64,000 bases of DNA from CAZVCJ01 sp964625745 (GTDB lineage Bacteria; Chloroflexota; Anaerolineae; VGOG01). Positions 42,899 to 51,182 of the stretch are shown here, piece after piece (the stretch's first letter is position 1; every line of letters starts with the position of its first letter). The notes under the pieces are model-generated. The model made no database searches, was not told where the DNA came from, and worked only from the letters and a program-made list of their open reading frames with translations. The translations under genes and the position numbers were made by a program. The stretch is from positions 1 to 64,000 of the forward strand of contig CAZVCJ010000003.1 of NCBI GenBank assembly GCA_964625745.1, in the 5' to 3' direction.

Positions 42899-43141
42899 GG
42901 TGGACATCAAGGACATTTAGGAGGCAGAAGGCAGCGGTCGGGTTTGGGCCACTCAAACTGGCTTCGAGTCTGCCCAACGGAAAAGCTTAGGCGCGTCGCG
43001 GCTTTTGCGCCGCCCCCCTCAAGTCAAACATGCCTCGCAAAATGAAATCGTGCCGCGATACAAGGCCGCGAAGCGGCGTCGCCTGCAGCAAGGGTTGGAC
43101 GGCCACGCAGCAAATGACGAACCTGGGCCAGCGAATCACGA
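42899..43141. other. Gene-free region before the defence island
   Basis: No gene, tRNA or clear repeat is recognised; there are only a few short GC-rich hairpins (for example GGCCGCG...CGGCGTCGCC around 43065-43085). With the terminators on its left it marks the boundary of the minus-strand island. Confidence 0.4.
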
Positions 43142-43657
43142 TTATTTCAAGCCAGCAAGATAAACCAGTTCTTGAACGACGACTCTCAAGTCGTCAATGA
43201 TCTTGTCGATGTCTCGTCGATGCGCGATATAACGTCGGCTGTGGGCGGATAAATCCCCAACCGACTTCAGTTTTGGCAAACCCTGCTTTGTGTTCCTCGT
43301 CAAGTTCCATGTTGTTTCATTTAGAGTAAGACTAACCAAGTCCTTGAGAGACAGGAAGTCACCGTTGGGATCTTGTATCTTGTGCGCGATACCGTGATGC
43401 TCAAATGTCTCGATTATCAGTGTTTCCACCAACCGCCGAACCATAACAGCACAGGCATCGAACCAGCCATGCTCGTAAGAACCGTTGATTTGGTTGGTAA
43501 CCTTCTCTAGGTAGCCTCTTGTGTCGCGAATGACGGAGAAGGGGATGACTTGTTGGCTTTCCGAAGCAAGGCCCTCGTCCGGCGGCATACGCCGCCTTGG
43601 CACTCCGTCTTGTATTCTCTTTGCAATGCCTAGAGCGGTCTTGCCCAGTTCAGTCAT
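43142..43657 (-). CDS. Hypothetical protein, DUF4145-like
   Basis: A 171-residue soluble helical protein. The stretch SYEHGWFDACAVMVRRLVETLIIETFEHHG followed by SLKDLVSLTL and HSRRYIAHRRDIDKIIDDLRVVVQELVYLAGL resembles the DUF4145/abortive-infection-type helical domain found near restriction and defence genes. The gene overlaps the upstream DUF5343-like gene by 8 bp, so the two products are co-produced. Function unknown. Confidence 0.6.
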   Translation of the reverse strand: MTELGKTALGIAKRIQDGVPRRRMPPDEGLASESQQVIPFSVIRDTRGYLEKVTNQINGSYEHGWFDACAVMVRRLVETLIIETFEHHGIAHKIQDPNGDFLSLKDLVSLTLNETTWNLTRNTKQGLPKLKSVGDLSAHSRRYIAHRRDIDKIIDDLRVVVQELVYLAGLK

Positions 43658-44324
43658 TTCCTGCTCTCAAGTTCCTCAAATGCTTGGCCATGCTGGCAAA
43701 TATCTGGTCTATCTGATCTGGATTAGCGTCTGGTGAGATGTGTATTTGGATGTCAATGTGTATCGAAGGTTCCACGCCAGATAGGACCACAGGTTTCTCT
43801 GCTTCTCTAGCAAGCGGTTCTTCAGGAACGCTCTTACTAGGTCTTCGTTTTGTAGGAGGCTTAGGTCTTACTGACGTTGGTGGCGTTTCCCGTTTCTCAG
43901 GAATGGTTGCTGTAGCAAGTAATTCGTAAACCACCGCAAACCGCTTGACCGCTGTCTTTCCTACCCCGGTTTTGGTAGCAAACCATCTTTCGACAGCAGA
44001 ACGATCGATGGATGGCCCCGGCATTGCGTCCAGCAATTCCTGCGGATAGAGTTCGTTTCTCATTTCACGACAGACTTCTGAGTATTCTACATCGTCGCGC
44101 CACCTTACGGCTCTATCCGTAGGTTTTCCCTCTTGGTCTATTATCCGCATCATAACCAAAGATGGGATTATGTTGGCCTTCGCCGATTGCTCTTGCATGC
44201 CAAGAGTTGTGGCAAGAAAGCCAGGCGTGACTGCATTTGGAATGCTTTGCTGGAAGCGTTTTCTGAGTGTCCACCAGTGTTTGGCTGGAATGACCGGATA
44301 GGTTTCTTTTTGTTCTTCAGGCAT
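43650..44324 (-). CDS. DUF5343-like protein
   Basis: A 224-residue protein from ATG 44324 (AAAGGAG upstream). The N-terminal half (PAKHWWTLRKRFQQSIPNAVTPGFLATTLGM...DRAVRWRDDVEYSEVCREM) looks like the winged-helix-type DUF5343 domain. A basic Pro-rich linker and a C-terminal strand-helix module (SIHIDIQIHISPDANPDQIDQIFASMAKHL) follow. Such proteins are often found with DUF4145-type partners in defence islands; that role here is inference. Its possible promoter at 44621-44649 is a copy of the BrnTA promoter region. Confidence 0.6.
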   Translation of the reverse strand: MPEEQKETYPVIPAKHWWTLRKRFQQSIPNAVTPGFLATTLGMQEQSAKANIIPSLVMMRIIDQEGKPTDRAVRWRDDVEYSEVCREMRNELYPQELLDAMPGPSIDRSAVERWFATKTGVGKTAVKRFAVVYELLATATIPEKRETPPTSVRPKPPTKRRPSKSVPEEPLAREAEKPVVLSGVEPSIHIDIQIHISPDANPDQIDQIFASMAKHLRNLRAGND

Positions 44325-44483
44325 CTTTCTTACTCCTTTGATCAATTGTCTGCTTGCGAACATCTGGCCGCCCAACAAGTATTAGGCCGACGTTTTTCCA
44401 CCTAATCGCCTGATTGAGGATACTGCAAAGCTTGCAATAATGAGGTGCAAAAGCATTGAAATGGCAAACTGTCAGAATAGGCC

Positions 44484-44530
44484 AAAAACAACAAAAGCCA
44501 ACCCCCTCCTGACCTGCGGAAAAGGTTGGC
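44484..44530 (-). terminator. Rho-independent terminator of the RelBE-like module
   Basis: On the minus strand GCCAACC (44530-44524) pairs with GGTTGGC (44503-44497), followed by TTTTGTTGTTTTT. It lies downstream of the toxin gene. It would also attenuate transcripts entering the DUF5343 operon. Confidence 0.75.
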
Positions 44531-44620
44531 CTTCAATGTCTCATGCTCTCACCTCCTGTGTTGGATACTAGCTACGATGAAGGCAGCGATGGCTAAGTGT
44601 CGGTCAATATCTACATGACT

Positions 44621-44649
44621 ATTGTAGCACACAACGACCCAGTAGTAGT
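44621..44649 (-). promoter_or_regulatory. Duplicate of the BrnTA promoter region
   Basis: Twenty of 21 bp (44621-44641) match 46127-46147, which is the -10 and spacer of the BrnTA promoter. The -10 TACAAT is kept but the -35 is poor (CTACTA). It may drive, or once have driven, the DUF5343 operon. Confidence 0.45.
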
Positions 44650-44669
44650 TAAGCGACTCTTCACCTTAA

Positions 44670-44939
44670 TCAAGGGAAATAGCGATAAAACTCTCGCCTG
44701 TGCAAAACACGCATTACTTCAACGTTATCGCCATGAACTTTTATCCCAACACGATAGGCACCGATACGAATACGATAACGACTTGGATAGCCTCTCATTG
44801 CTTTCACGCCCGTGACATCTCTCAATCTGTCTGCCTCTGGCAAAGCCGTAAAGACAAGCTCGAAAACCTTGCCGTAGACCGGTAGCCCTTTCAACTTCTT
44901 CAGGTCTCTCAAAAACGATTCGCGATATTGAACTTCCAC
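44670..44939 (-). CDS. RelE/ParE-family toxin
   Basis: An 89-residue toxin-fold protein: MEVQYRESFLRDLKKL start, then MRGYPSRYRIRIGAYRVGIKVHGDNVEVMRVLHRREFYRYF, the RelE-type core (RIRxGxYRVxxxxxxxxxxVxxVxHR). It probably cleaves mRNA at the ribosome or targets gyrase. It follows its antitoxin with a 5-bp gap. Confidence 0.88.
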   Translation of the reverse strand: MEVQYRESFLRDLKKLKGLPVYGKVFELVFTALPEADRLRDVTGVKAMRGYPSRYRIRIGAYRVGIKVHGDNVEVMRVLHRREFYRYFP

Positions 44940-44944
44940 CCCGA

Positions 44945-45160
44945 CTATGCCTCTAAATAGACTAAGGCTTCCTCACGGCTCAACAAAGGGGTTTCTTTGG
45001 CTTCATCCATTGCTTTGCTCAAGCAGTAGTCTTCCATTGCCTCAGATAGTTCCTCAGAAGAAGTGTCATCTTCTATGAACAGTTGTTTCCATAACTCAAT
45101 GGGAATAACAACTGCCTTTAGTTGCCCACTCCTATCTGTCAAATACTCAAGTTCAAGCAT
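44945..45160 (-). CDS. RelB-like antitoxin
   Basis: A 71-residue acidic protein immediately upstream of the RelE-like toxin. MLELEYLTDRSGQLKAVVIPIELWKQL gives a short DNA-binding N-terminus, and the C-terminal half is acidic and helical (SKAMDEAKETPLLSREEAL), as in antitoxins. Assignment rests mainly on position. Confidence 0.75.
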   Translation of the reverse strand: MLELEYLTDRSGQLKAVVIPIELWKQLFIEDDTSSEELSEAMEDYCLSKAMDEAKETPLLSREEALVYLEA

Positions 45161-45232
45161 AGATACTTCTCCTCAAAAATCCAGAGCGATGGCTGCCTCA
45201 GCAGGTATAAGCCTTATCAAGATCATTTCTTC

Positions 45233-45469
45233 TCATAGGTCGGCCGGGCTGACGTAGATATACCTGGCTGGATCTTCCAGGTCTCGCAAGGCTTGAAGCA
45301 GGTGATTTCGATTGGCTTCAGTGGATAACAAATACTCGGTCGTATCCTGCTCAACCGGCTCCACCAGGATAATCACTTCTACCAACGCGCCGCTGGGCAA
45401 CTCCGGCGACGAAACCTCGATTTTGCCGCCTTCTCCCACAACGGTCTTTTGTCTGATCCCAGCAATCAT
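45233..45469 (-). CDS. Orphan antitoxin-like protein
   Basis: A 78-residue protein with an AbrB-like beta start (VVGEGGKIEVSSPELPSGALVEVIILVE) and a YLLSTEANRNHLLQALRDLEDPARYIYVSPADL tail. The tail is common in antitoxins paired with Txe/YoeB-like toxins. No toxin gene follows, so it is either solitary or its toxin was lost. Confidence 0.7.
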   Translation of the reverse strand: MIAGIRQKTVVGEGGKIEVSSPELPSGALVEVIILVEPVEQDTTEYLLSTEANRNHLLQALRDLEDPARYIYVSPADL

Positions 45470-45563
45470 AGCTACTCCATGCTCAACTGAAAGGAATTCG
45501 GGTCTTATGGCAGGCGTAGAAGCACGTACTGAAGTGGAATACCTTTCCCTGGAAGGCTATCCA

Positions 45564-45857
45564 TTAGTCAGCATTTACGGCCAAATCGCGTTTCATTCCG
45601 ACGAAAGCGGCTTCTTCTAACTCTACTCGTTCTTGAATGATGTGCGTAAGCCACTCCTCGACACTCGTTTTTCGATGCAGTCGAGCCAGGAAAGCTGCGC
45701 GTGTGGCAAGGTCGGCAGGAATAGACAGAGAAGCTGGCTCAGCTCTCCGCACATGAATAGGTTTTTCCCAAGCCGAATCGTCGCTGGCCTGTGCCGCTAC
45801 GATCTCGTCAATTTCTTGTTCGGATAGACTCCTCTTGGCTTTATCTCTCGCGCTCAT
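45564..45857 (-). CDS. BrnA-like antitoxin
   Basis: A 97-residue protein; the ATG overlaps the stop of the upstream BrnT-like gene (ATGA). The C-terminal half (SIPADLATRAAFLARLHRKTSVEEWLTHIIQERVELEE) is a ribbon-helix-helix-like repressor segment. By position it neutralises the BrnT-like toxin and represses the shared promoter. Confidence 0.75.
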   Translation of the reverse strand: MSARDKAKRSLSEQEIDEIVAAQASDDSAWEKPIHVRRAEPASLSIPADLATRAAFLARLHRKTSVEEWLTHIIQERVELEEAAFVGMKRDLAVNAD

Positions 45858-46105
45858 ATATCCCACCCTGTAATGACACGGACAACGTTCCCTGGCCTGA
45901 GTTGAAAAATGATTTTGAGCCGCCGTCCGCCAATGGTTCTTCCAATCAATTGATAACGGTCACGGTATGACTTATTTCGTCGCACTTCGAAGTCGGAGAA
46001 GAAACACTCTACGGCTTCATCAAAAGTAACGTGGTGAGCGGCAAGTTCATCTCGTTCAAAGTCATATTCAAAATCAGCAGGGATGAAGCGATGCCAGTTG
46101 ACCAA
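45854..46105 (-). CDS. BrnT-like ribonuclease toxin
   Basis: An 83-residue BrnT-family toxin. FERDELAAHHVTFDEAVECFF matches the DxxKxxxNxxKHGVxFxEAxxVF pattern, and DRYQLIGRTIGGRRLKIIFQLRPGNVVRVITGWD matches the core. It starts with TTG almost at the expected transcript start, so translation may be nearly leaderless. The toxin comes first and the antitoxin second, as usual for BrnTA. Confidence 0.82.
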   Translation of the reverse strand: MVNWHRFIPADFEYDFERDELAAHHVTFDEAVECFFSDFEVRRNKSYRDRYQLIGRTIGGRRLKIIFQLRPGNVVRVITGWDI

Positions 46106-46126
46106 TGACTATTGCACTCCCTTCCC

Positions 46127-46155
46127 ATTGTACCACACAACGACCCAAGTGTCAA
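46127..46155 (-). promoter_or_regulatory. Promoter of the BrnTA-like module
   Basis: On the minus strand TTGACA (46150-46155), a 17-bp spacer and TACAAT (46127-46132). The -10 box and spacer are duplicated at 44621-44641. Confidence 0.75.
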
Positions 46156-46301
46156 AGGCAAGCCGCTTCATCGTGATCCTCATCCTCAACGACAATCGCG
46201 GCCTCGGCCCGGTCAGGCTGGCCTGCAGGATCCACTGCGTAACGAGCCACGGCTATGATGCGCTCTTCACTGCCTTGCTCGCGCGTGGCCACTAACGCCA
46301 T
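46152..46301 (-). pseudogene. GNAT acetyltransferase fragment
   Basis: A 49-codon open frame reads MALVATREQGSEERIIAVARY...DRAEAAIVVEDED. It resembles the strand 3-4 part of GNAT domains found in protein acetyltransferases (IIGVARY...AEFAIVVxDD). The acetyl-CoA loop is absent. It is a relic overlapping the BrnTA promoter. Confidence 0.45.
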
Positions 46302-46324
46302 CCGCGTGGAGTTTCATGTCTCGT

Positions 46325-47623
46325 TCACTTCCTCAAAATGTAGCGAGGTCGCTCGATCGTACCCCGTGCTCCCTGGCTTAGAGCTTCCGCCAGATCCTTG
46401 CCCTCTCTTACGACATGGGTGGGCGTGCCCCCGGCAGCCAGCTCGGCCGTCACTGCCTCCATTCCCCACTCCCCGCCGAAGCTGTCGGGCGCGACGAGCA
46501 CGGCGATCACTCTCAAGCCCCGCCGCTCCAGGTGGCGCGAAGCGGCGACCCAGCCCTTGTCGGTCGAGGAGGTGATGACGATGACTGTGGTGCCTCGTAC
46601 GAGATGCATGCCCTCGGCGGCCAGCACCTGGGCCAGCGGCACCTTCCCCACACCCTTTATCACGGCCAGAGTCTCCAGAATCTTGGAAAGCTGGCGCTCG
46701 CCTCGGTCGGCGGGAATCACTTCCCGTTGCTGAGCATAGGAGACCATCCCTACCGCCCGGTTGCGGACGATGAAGTATTTGGCCAGAGAGGCAGTGATGG
46801 TCACGCCGTACTCCTCGGTGGAGGGGGCCAACTCCAGCCCGGGCCGCCTGGTCCAAAGGAGGGCTGGCTCGCGTTTTTCGAGAACGGGCTCCCATTCTAG
46901 CTCCGCTTGAGCCAATCTGTCCATATCCAGAAAGAGCCACACGTCGGCCAGAGGGTCTAGCTCGAACTCTTTGACGATCAACTGCCCCTTGCGAGCCGTG
47001 GAAGGCCAGTGAATGCGATTGAAGCTGTCGCCCGGCGCATAGTCTCGCACCCCACGGACGTTGGTGGTGATATAGTGTGTGCGGCGGCGGAGGGCTTCTC
47101 CTCCCGGCAGTTGTCCGGTGGGTGTGGCGAAGGCCGTCAACTCGACGATGGCCGGGTAGACGATTATGCTTGAGGTCTGGGACAACTCGCGCTGCATCCT
47201 GAACAGACCGAAGGGATCGCCCGTGGTCAGGGTAACGGGTCCCAAAGTGAAGCGGCCTCGCCGCCGACACAGGGTCCTGACTGTCCAACCCCGCTCTTTT
47301 CTAGCTCCAAACGAGTTCAGCACGTGGCTGGCTTGATGGTCGGGCAAGTCCGAGTGGTCCCGGACCTCCAGCCATAGCTTAGGCAGGAGGCTGGTGTTGC
47401 GCACCATGAATCTCTCCTCGGAGGTTCTGCCTACCTCAGCCTTCTTGGCCCATAAGTAGCGGGTAACGTGCACCCAGCGGATACTTGTCCAGGTCCAGAG
47501 GTAGGAGAGGACGATTATGGCGGCGATAAGATAGGTCAGGTTGTAGAACAGATCGCGCCCTGTGGCAAGGGCCACTATCAAGCAAGCCAGCCCCAGGAGA
47601 AAAACTAAACGATTCCCTTTCAT
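46325..47623 (-). CDS. DUF58 domain-containing membrane protein
   Basis: A 432-residue protein with two N-terminal membrane helices (about 5-45), an immunoglobulin-like strand region (RNTSLLPKLWLEVRDHS...), and the DUF58 core VRDYAPGDSFNRIHWPSTARKGQLIVKEFE. A VWA-like C-terminus follows. DUF58 proteins work with MoxR ATPases in assembling envelope or metal-containing complexes. The MoxR gene lies upstream on the same strand, with a radical-SAM gene inserted between. Confidence 0.88.
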   Translation of the reverse strand: MKGNRLVFLLGLACLIVALATGRDLFYNLTYLIAAIIVLSYLWTWTSIRWVHVTRYLWAKKAEVGRTSEERFMVRNTSLLPKLWLEVRDHSDLPDHQASHVLNSFGARKERGWTVRTLCRRRGRFTLGPVTLTTGDPFGLFRMQRELSQTSSIIVYPAIVELTAFATPTGQLPGGEALRRRTHYITTNVRGVRDYAPGDSFNRIHWPSTARKGQLIVKEFELDPLADVWLFLDMDRLAQAELEWEPVLEKREPALLWTRRPGLELAPSTEEYGVTITASLAKYFIVRNRAVGMVSYAQQREVIPADRGERQLSKILETLAVIKGVGKVPLAQVLAAEGMHLVRGTTVIVITSSTDKGWVAASRHLERRGLRVIAVLVAPDSFGGEWGMEAVTAELAAGGTPTHVVREGKDLAEALSQGARGTIERPRYILRK

Positions 47624-47649
47624 TTACTCAACACCTTTGCTCACTGTTC

Positions 47650-47757
47650 ATTACCCGAAATGGCCCTCTCCCCCTAACCCCCTCTCCCAACCCTGGGAGA
47701 GGGGGAATTGGGGCTCCCCTCCCCTAAGGTTGGGGGAGGGGCTGGGGGTGGGGGCTG
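47650..47757. repeat. CCCTCTCC-type palindromic repeat forming the radical-SAM C-terminus
   Basis: CCCCCTAACCCCCTCTCCC / GGGAGAGGGGG and CCCCTCCCC / GGGGAGGGG inverted units. The last 30 or so residues of the radical-SAM protein (PPPPAPPPTLGEGSP...PRVGRGG) are translated from it. A relative lies at 49842-49924. Confidence 0.65.
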
Positions 47758-49608
47758 CGTCCCAAGTTGTTTTAGCCACGCCCTTTTGAATCCCTTGGCC
47801 GCTTTGCCTGCTAAATCGTTCAAGAGGAGCAAGGCCGCCTTGGGTATGTTCAGCTTCAGCAACCCCAGCGGCAACTCCAGCTCCCGCTTGTCGCAGACGG
47901 TGGACAGGTTGGCGGCATCCACCTGGGGCTTGAGGGCCGTCAGCAGCTTCTTGCGCCGTCTCTCTCTTTCGGCGCCCCCCGTTCCCCCCAATTTTGGGGG
48001 GCTGACCTCCGGTCCCCCCAAAGTTGGGGGGGCAGGGGGGGAGGCGGGGATGCTTACGATGTCGTCTATTTGCCTGACGAGATTGACAGCCTGTTGGATG
48101 CGCTTTTCGACCGCTTCGGCCCGCTGACGATCAACCAGGCCGTGGCGAGCCTTGATGGAGTTGAGACGCAGCCCTGCCTCGTAAGTGCTGGCCACGATCT
48201 CGTCCCGGTTCATCCACTCCGTCTCGTAGTTGAGCACGTACTTCCAGCCAGGCTGCAAGAGCGCGCGGCGGTGCTCTTCCAGGCTGCGATGGAAAAGCCG
48301 GTAGCCATGGGCCTCTGGCTCCTCGAAGGCCAGGCTGCCGGGGTCGAGGAATGGAGCCAGGGGCGAGATAAACGGGTGTACGTGAGAGGTTCGGTCTGCG
48401 GGCTTGTTGAAGCGTCGCAGCAGGTGGTCACAGTAGTCAACGGTTCCCATCACGGTCTGGTAAGTCTGTTTGGCCAGGCCGATCATGAAGAAGAGGTCCA
48501 GGCGCTGGCAGCCGGCTTCAAGAGCATACCCGATGGTGTCCTCCAGCTCTTCGTTGGAGTAAGGCCGGCCAAAGGTGCGGCGCACCTCCTCGTCGTGGGA
48601 CTCCGGCGAGATCTCCAGGACAAAGTTAGGCGCTGCCTTCCCCAGCTTTTGCAGGAAGTCGCGGGAAGCGGGGCCGAAGAACTCCAGCATCAACTGGCCG
48701 TCGAAACCCTCGATAGCTTTCAGGAAACGCTCGGCCTGTTCCATCCCGGCTTGGCGGATGTCGCCCAGCACGAAGATGGGCCCCTTGCTGAAGCGCTGGA
48801 TGTTTCTGATGTCCTGGGCCAGCGTTTCGGGGGAGCGGTAGGCTGGCCTGGCGCGTCCGTAGAACTCGCGGAAGGCCCGTGCTGAGCCGCCGCAGGTCAG
48901 GCAGTTGTGACGGCAGCCTCGGCAGGTGAGGGCGGCGGTGATGGGATACCCCAGCCAGCGCTGGAAGGGGACGAAGTTGGCCAGGTCGCGGTAGCGAGCC
49001 ACGGCTCTGACCACGTAGCCGTAATCAATGAGGACGCCATCCAGGTCTTCAGGGCTGTAGGTAGTAGGATTGACGTGCACCTTGCCCTGATCATCCCGCC
49101 AGGTGAGATTGGGCACCTCGTGGGGCTCGCCGCCTTCGATGATGCAGTGCATCAGTTGCCGCAGCGGCTCCTCGGTGGAGTCGCCCCGGATCACGTAATC
49201 CACGGCAGGGTAGTCCATCAGCTCCTGGTGGTAGTAGGTGGCCGAAAGTCCACCGAAGATGACGGGGGTGTGGGGGTGAAGTTTCTTGACGATCCTGGCT
49301 ACTTCTATGGCCCCGTGAGCGTGGGGCAGCCAGTGGAGGTCAATGCCGAAGGCGTCGGGGTGCAGACGGCGGATTTGCTTTTCCACGTCGAACCGGGCAT
49401 CGTTCAACATGCGCACCGCCAGGTTGACGATGCGCACTCGCAGGCCATGCCGCTCCAGGTGTTCGGCCAGGGTTGTGAAGCCGATGGGATACATCTCGAA
49501 GACGGTGGTAGAGGGCACCACGTCGCTGACCGGGCCGTAGAGGATGGATTCCTGGCGGAAGTCGTAGACGCTGGGCGCGTGGAGTAGCACCAGGTTTGTC
49601 TTGGTCAT
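47674..49608 (-). CDS. B12-binding radical SAM protein (TIGR04190-like)
   Basis: A 644-residue protein. An N-terminal cobalamin-binding Rossmann domain (about 5-160) is followed by a radical-SAM barrel with the cluster motif C232-x3-C236-x2-C239 (preceded by C229). Then comes a C-terminal helical region that resembles a B12-radical-SAM family with long conserved length. Such enzymes methylate or rearrange unactivated carbons; the substrate is unknown. Residues about 555-580 (PASPPAPPTLGGPEVSPPKLGG) are an insert encoded by palindromic repeat DNA, and the Pro/Gly tail is repeat-derived too. The start codon lies in the duplicated 55-bp contig end. Confidence 0.88.
   Translation of the reverse strand: MTKTNLVLLHAPSVYDFRQESILYGPVSDVVPSTTVFEMYPIGFTTLAEHLERHGLRVRIVNLAVRMLNDARFDVEKQIRRLHPDAFGIDLHWLPHAHGAIEVARIVKKLHPHTPVIFGGLSATYYHQELMDYPAVDYVIRGDSTEEPLRQLMHCIIEGGEPHEVPNLTWRDDQGKVHVNPTTYSPEDLDGVLIDYGYVVRAVARYRDLANFVPFQRWLGYPITAALTCRGCRHNCLTCGGSARAFREFYGRARPAYRSPETLAQDIRNIQRFSKGPIFVLGDIRQAGMEQAERFLKAIEGFDGQLMLEFFGPASRDFLQKLGKAAPNFVLEISPESHDEEVRRTFGRPYSNEELEDTIGYALEAGCQRLDLFFMIGLAKQTYQTVMGTVDYCDHLLRRFNKPADRTSHVHPFISPLAPFLDPGSLAFEEPEAHGYRLFHRSLEEHRRALLQPGWKYVLNYETEWMNRDEIVASTYEAGLRLNSIKARHGLVDRQRAEAVEKRIQQAVNLVRQIDDIVSIPASPPAPPTLGGPEVSPPKLGGTGGAERERRRKKLLTALKPQVDAANLSTVCDKRELELPLGLLKLNIPKAALLLLNDLAGKAAKGFKRAWLKQLGTQPPPPAPPPTLGEGSPNSPSPRVGRGG
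47970..48045. repeat. CCCCCCAA...TTGGGGGG repeat inserted inside the radical-SAM gene
   Basis: Two inverted units (CCCCCCAATTTTGGGGGG and CCCCCCAAAGTTGGGGGG) are separated by about 20 bp. Both are read in frame as Pro/Gly-rich residues. Confidence 0.7.
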
Positions 49609-49765
49609 AGNNNNNNNNNNNNNNNNNNNNNNNNNNNNNNNNNNNNNNNNNNNNNNNNNNNNNNNNNNNNNNNNNNNNNNNNNNNNNNNNNNNNNNNNNN
49701 NNNNNNNNNNCGGAAGTCGTAGACGCTGGGCGCGTGGAGTAGCACCAGGTTTGTCTTGGTCATAG
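49556..49765. other. Scaffold gap (100 N at 49611-49710) with identical 55-bp flanks
   Basis: Positions 49556-49610 are identical to 49711-49765. As at 3707-3916, this is a k-mer-length contig overlap left unmerged. Collapsing it gives a continuous upstream region for the radical-SAM gene. Confidence 0.87.
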
Positions 49766-49841
49766 AAATCGGTCTCTTTCGTAGATGTCATTGCGAGTCT
49801 TCCATGGCACGGTGCGCCATCGTAGGGGGCAGAAATGTTCC

Positions 49842-49924
49842 ACCCTCACCCTAACCCTCTCCCTGCGAGGGAGAGGGGACTTGCCCCCTCGCCTCTTTGG
49901 GGAGAGGGCGGGGGTGAGGGGAAG
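49842..49924. repeat. CCCTCTCC-type palindromic repeat downstream of moxR
   Basis: CCCTCACCCTAACCCTCTCCC...GGGAGAGGGG...GGGGAGAGGGCGGGGGTGAGGG forms nested hairpins between the MoxR stop and the radical-SAM gene. It is related to 47650-47757. Confidence 0.7.
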
Positions 49925-49953
49925 TTTCTGAGTAGATGCTCCACAGGGTAACA

Positions 49954-50904
49954 TCATACCCGGACTCGTGCGCCGGGCACAGGTACTGATTTGAGGATCT
50001 CCTCGACCACGGCTCTGGGATCAACCTCTTTGATTCGGGCCGAGGGGCTGACGATCAGACGGTGGGCCAGAGTGGTCATGGCCAGGGCCTTGATGTCATC
50101 GGGAATGACGTAGTCACATCCCAGGAGGGCGGCACGCGCTCGGCTGGTTTTGTAGAGAGCCAGGCTTCCTCGGGGGCTGGCCCCGAGATAAACATCAGGG
50201 TGATTGCGGGTGGCGTTCACCAGGGCCACGATGTATTCTTTGATTAGTGGGTCTACATAAACCTCTTTGACCTTCTCCTGAGCGTTCAGCAGTTCTCGGA
50301 TGTCTATCACTTGCTCAAGCGTTTCCACGGGGTGCACGTATTGTTGAGAATCGAGGATGGCTATCTCGTTCTCAGGGCTGGGATAGCCGAGGCTGATGCG
50401 CATCATGAAGCGGTCCAACTGGGCCTCGGGCAGGGGGAAAGTGCCCTCGTACTCAATGGGGTTTTGCGTGGCCAGGACGAGGAAGGGCTCAGGGATCGGG
50501 TAGGTGACCCCGTCCACCGTGACCTGTTGCTCCTGCATGGCCTCCAGCAGGGCTGATTGGGTCTTGGGGGTGGCGCGATTGATCTCGTCGGTGAGGACGA
50601 TTTGAGCCATCACCGGGCCGGGTCGGAACTCGAACTCTCGCGTCTTCTGATTGAACACCGACACCCCGGTCACGTCGCTGGGCAGCATATCCGGAGTGAA
50701 CTGGATGCGCCGGAAGGTGCAGCCGATGGATTTGGCGATGGACCTGGCCAGCATCGTCTTGCCCACGCCGGGCACATCCTCGATGAGTAAGTGCCCCCGG
50801 CAGAGCAGGCCCACCAGGGCGAGCCTTATTGCCTCGTGTTTGCCGATGATGACCTTCGCCACGTTGTTGATGACTTTCTCGGCAATAGCCTGGACGTCGT
50901 TCAT
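49954..50904 (-). CDS. MoxR-family AAA+ ATPase
   Basis: A 316-residue AAA+ chaperone ATPase from ATG 50904 (GAGAGGAG upstream). Walker A is EDVPGVGKT near 42-50, Walker B VLTDEINRATPKTQSALLEAMQE, sensor 1 LATQNPIEYEGTFPLPEAQLDRF, and a C-terminal lid with ASPRGSLAL. MoxR proteins act with DUF58/VWA partners to insert cofactors or assemble complexes. The DUF58 partner lies about 2.3 kb downstream, beyond the radical-SAM gene. Confidence 0.94.
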   Translation of the reverse strand: MNDVQAIAEKVINNVAKVIIGKHEAIRLALVGLLCRGHLLIEDVPGVGKTMLARSIAKSIGCTFRRIQFTPDMLPSDVTGVSVFNQKTREFEFRPGPVMAQIVLTDEINRATPKTQSALLEAMQEQQVTVDGVTYPIPEPFLVLATQNPIEYEGTFPLPEAQLDRFMMRISLGYPSPENEIAILDSQQYVHPVETLEQVIDIRELLNAQEKVKEVYVDPLIKEYIVALVNATRNHPDVYLGASPRGSLALYKTSRARAALLGCDYVIPDDIKALAMTTLAHRLIVSPSARIKEVDPRAVVEEILKSVPVPGARVRV

Positions 50905-51149
50905 GGTTTTGCGCTCCTCTCGGGTGATGTTTATCTCTTTGGCTAGACGTGTATGCCAGGGTACATTATACCAGCATTTGGCGAAAAATGGTAATGGCGA
51001 TAAGTCCCGGCGGGGGATGGTTCTCCTCAATCTATACCTTGAGGCAGGGTCAAAAGTTCATCCCGAAAGGGAACAGGTGTGGTAGACCACAGATTAGAGC
51101 CCAGATACCGATTCCAGATCTGTGTCCTGAAAAGCCAATGCACCACCTT

Positions 51150-51178
51150 TTGTACTCCTCCCCCAAGTGTGATATAAT
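51150..51178 (+). promoter_or_regulatory. Promoter of the thpR operon
   Basis: TTGTAC (51150-51155), a 17-bp spacer and TATAAT (51173-51178). The transcript starts with the palindrome at 51183-51261. Confidence 0.65.
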
Positions 51179-51182
51179 AAAA

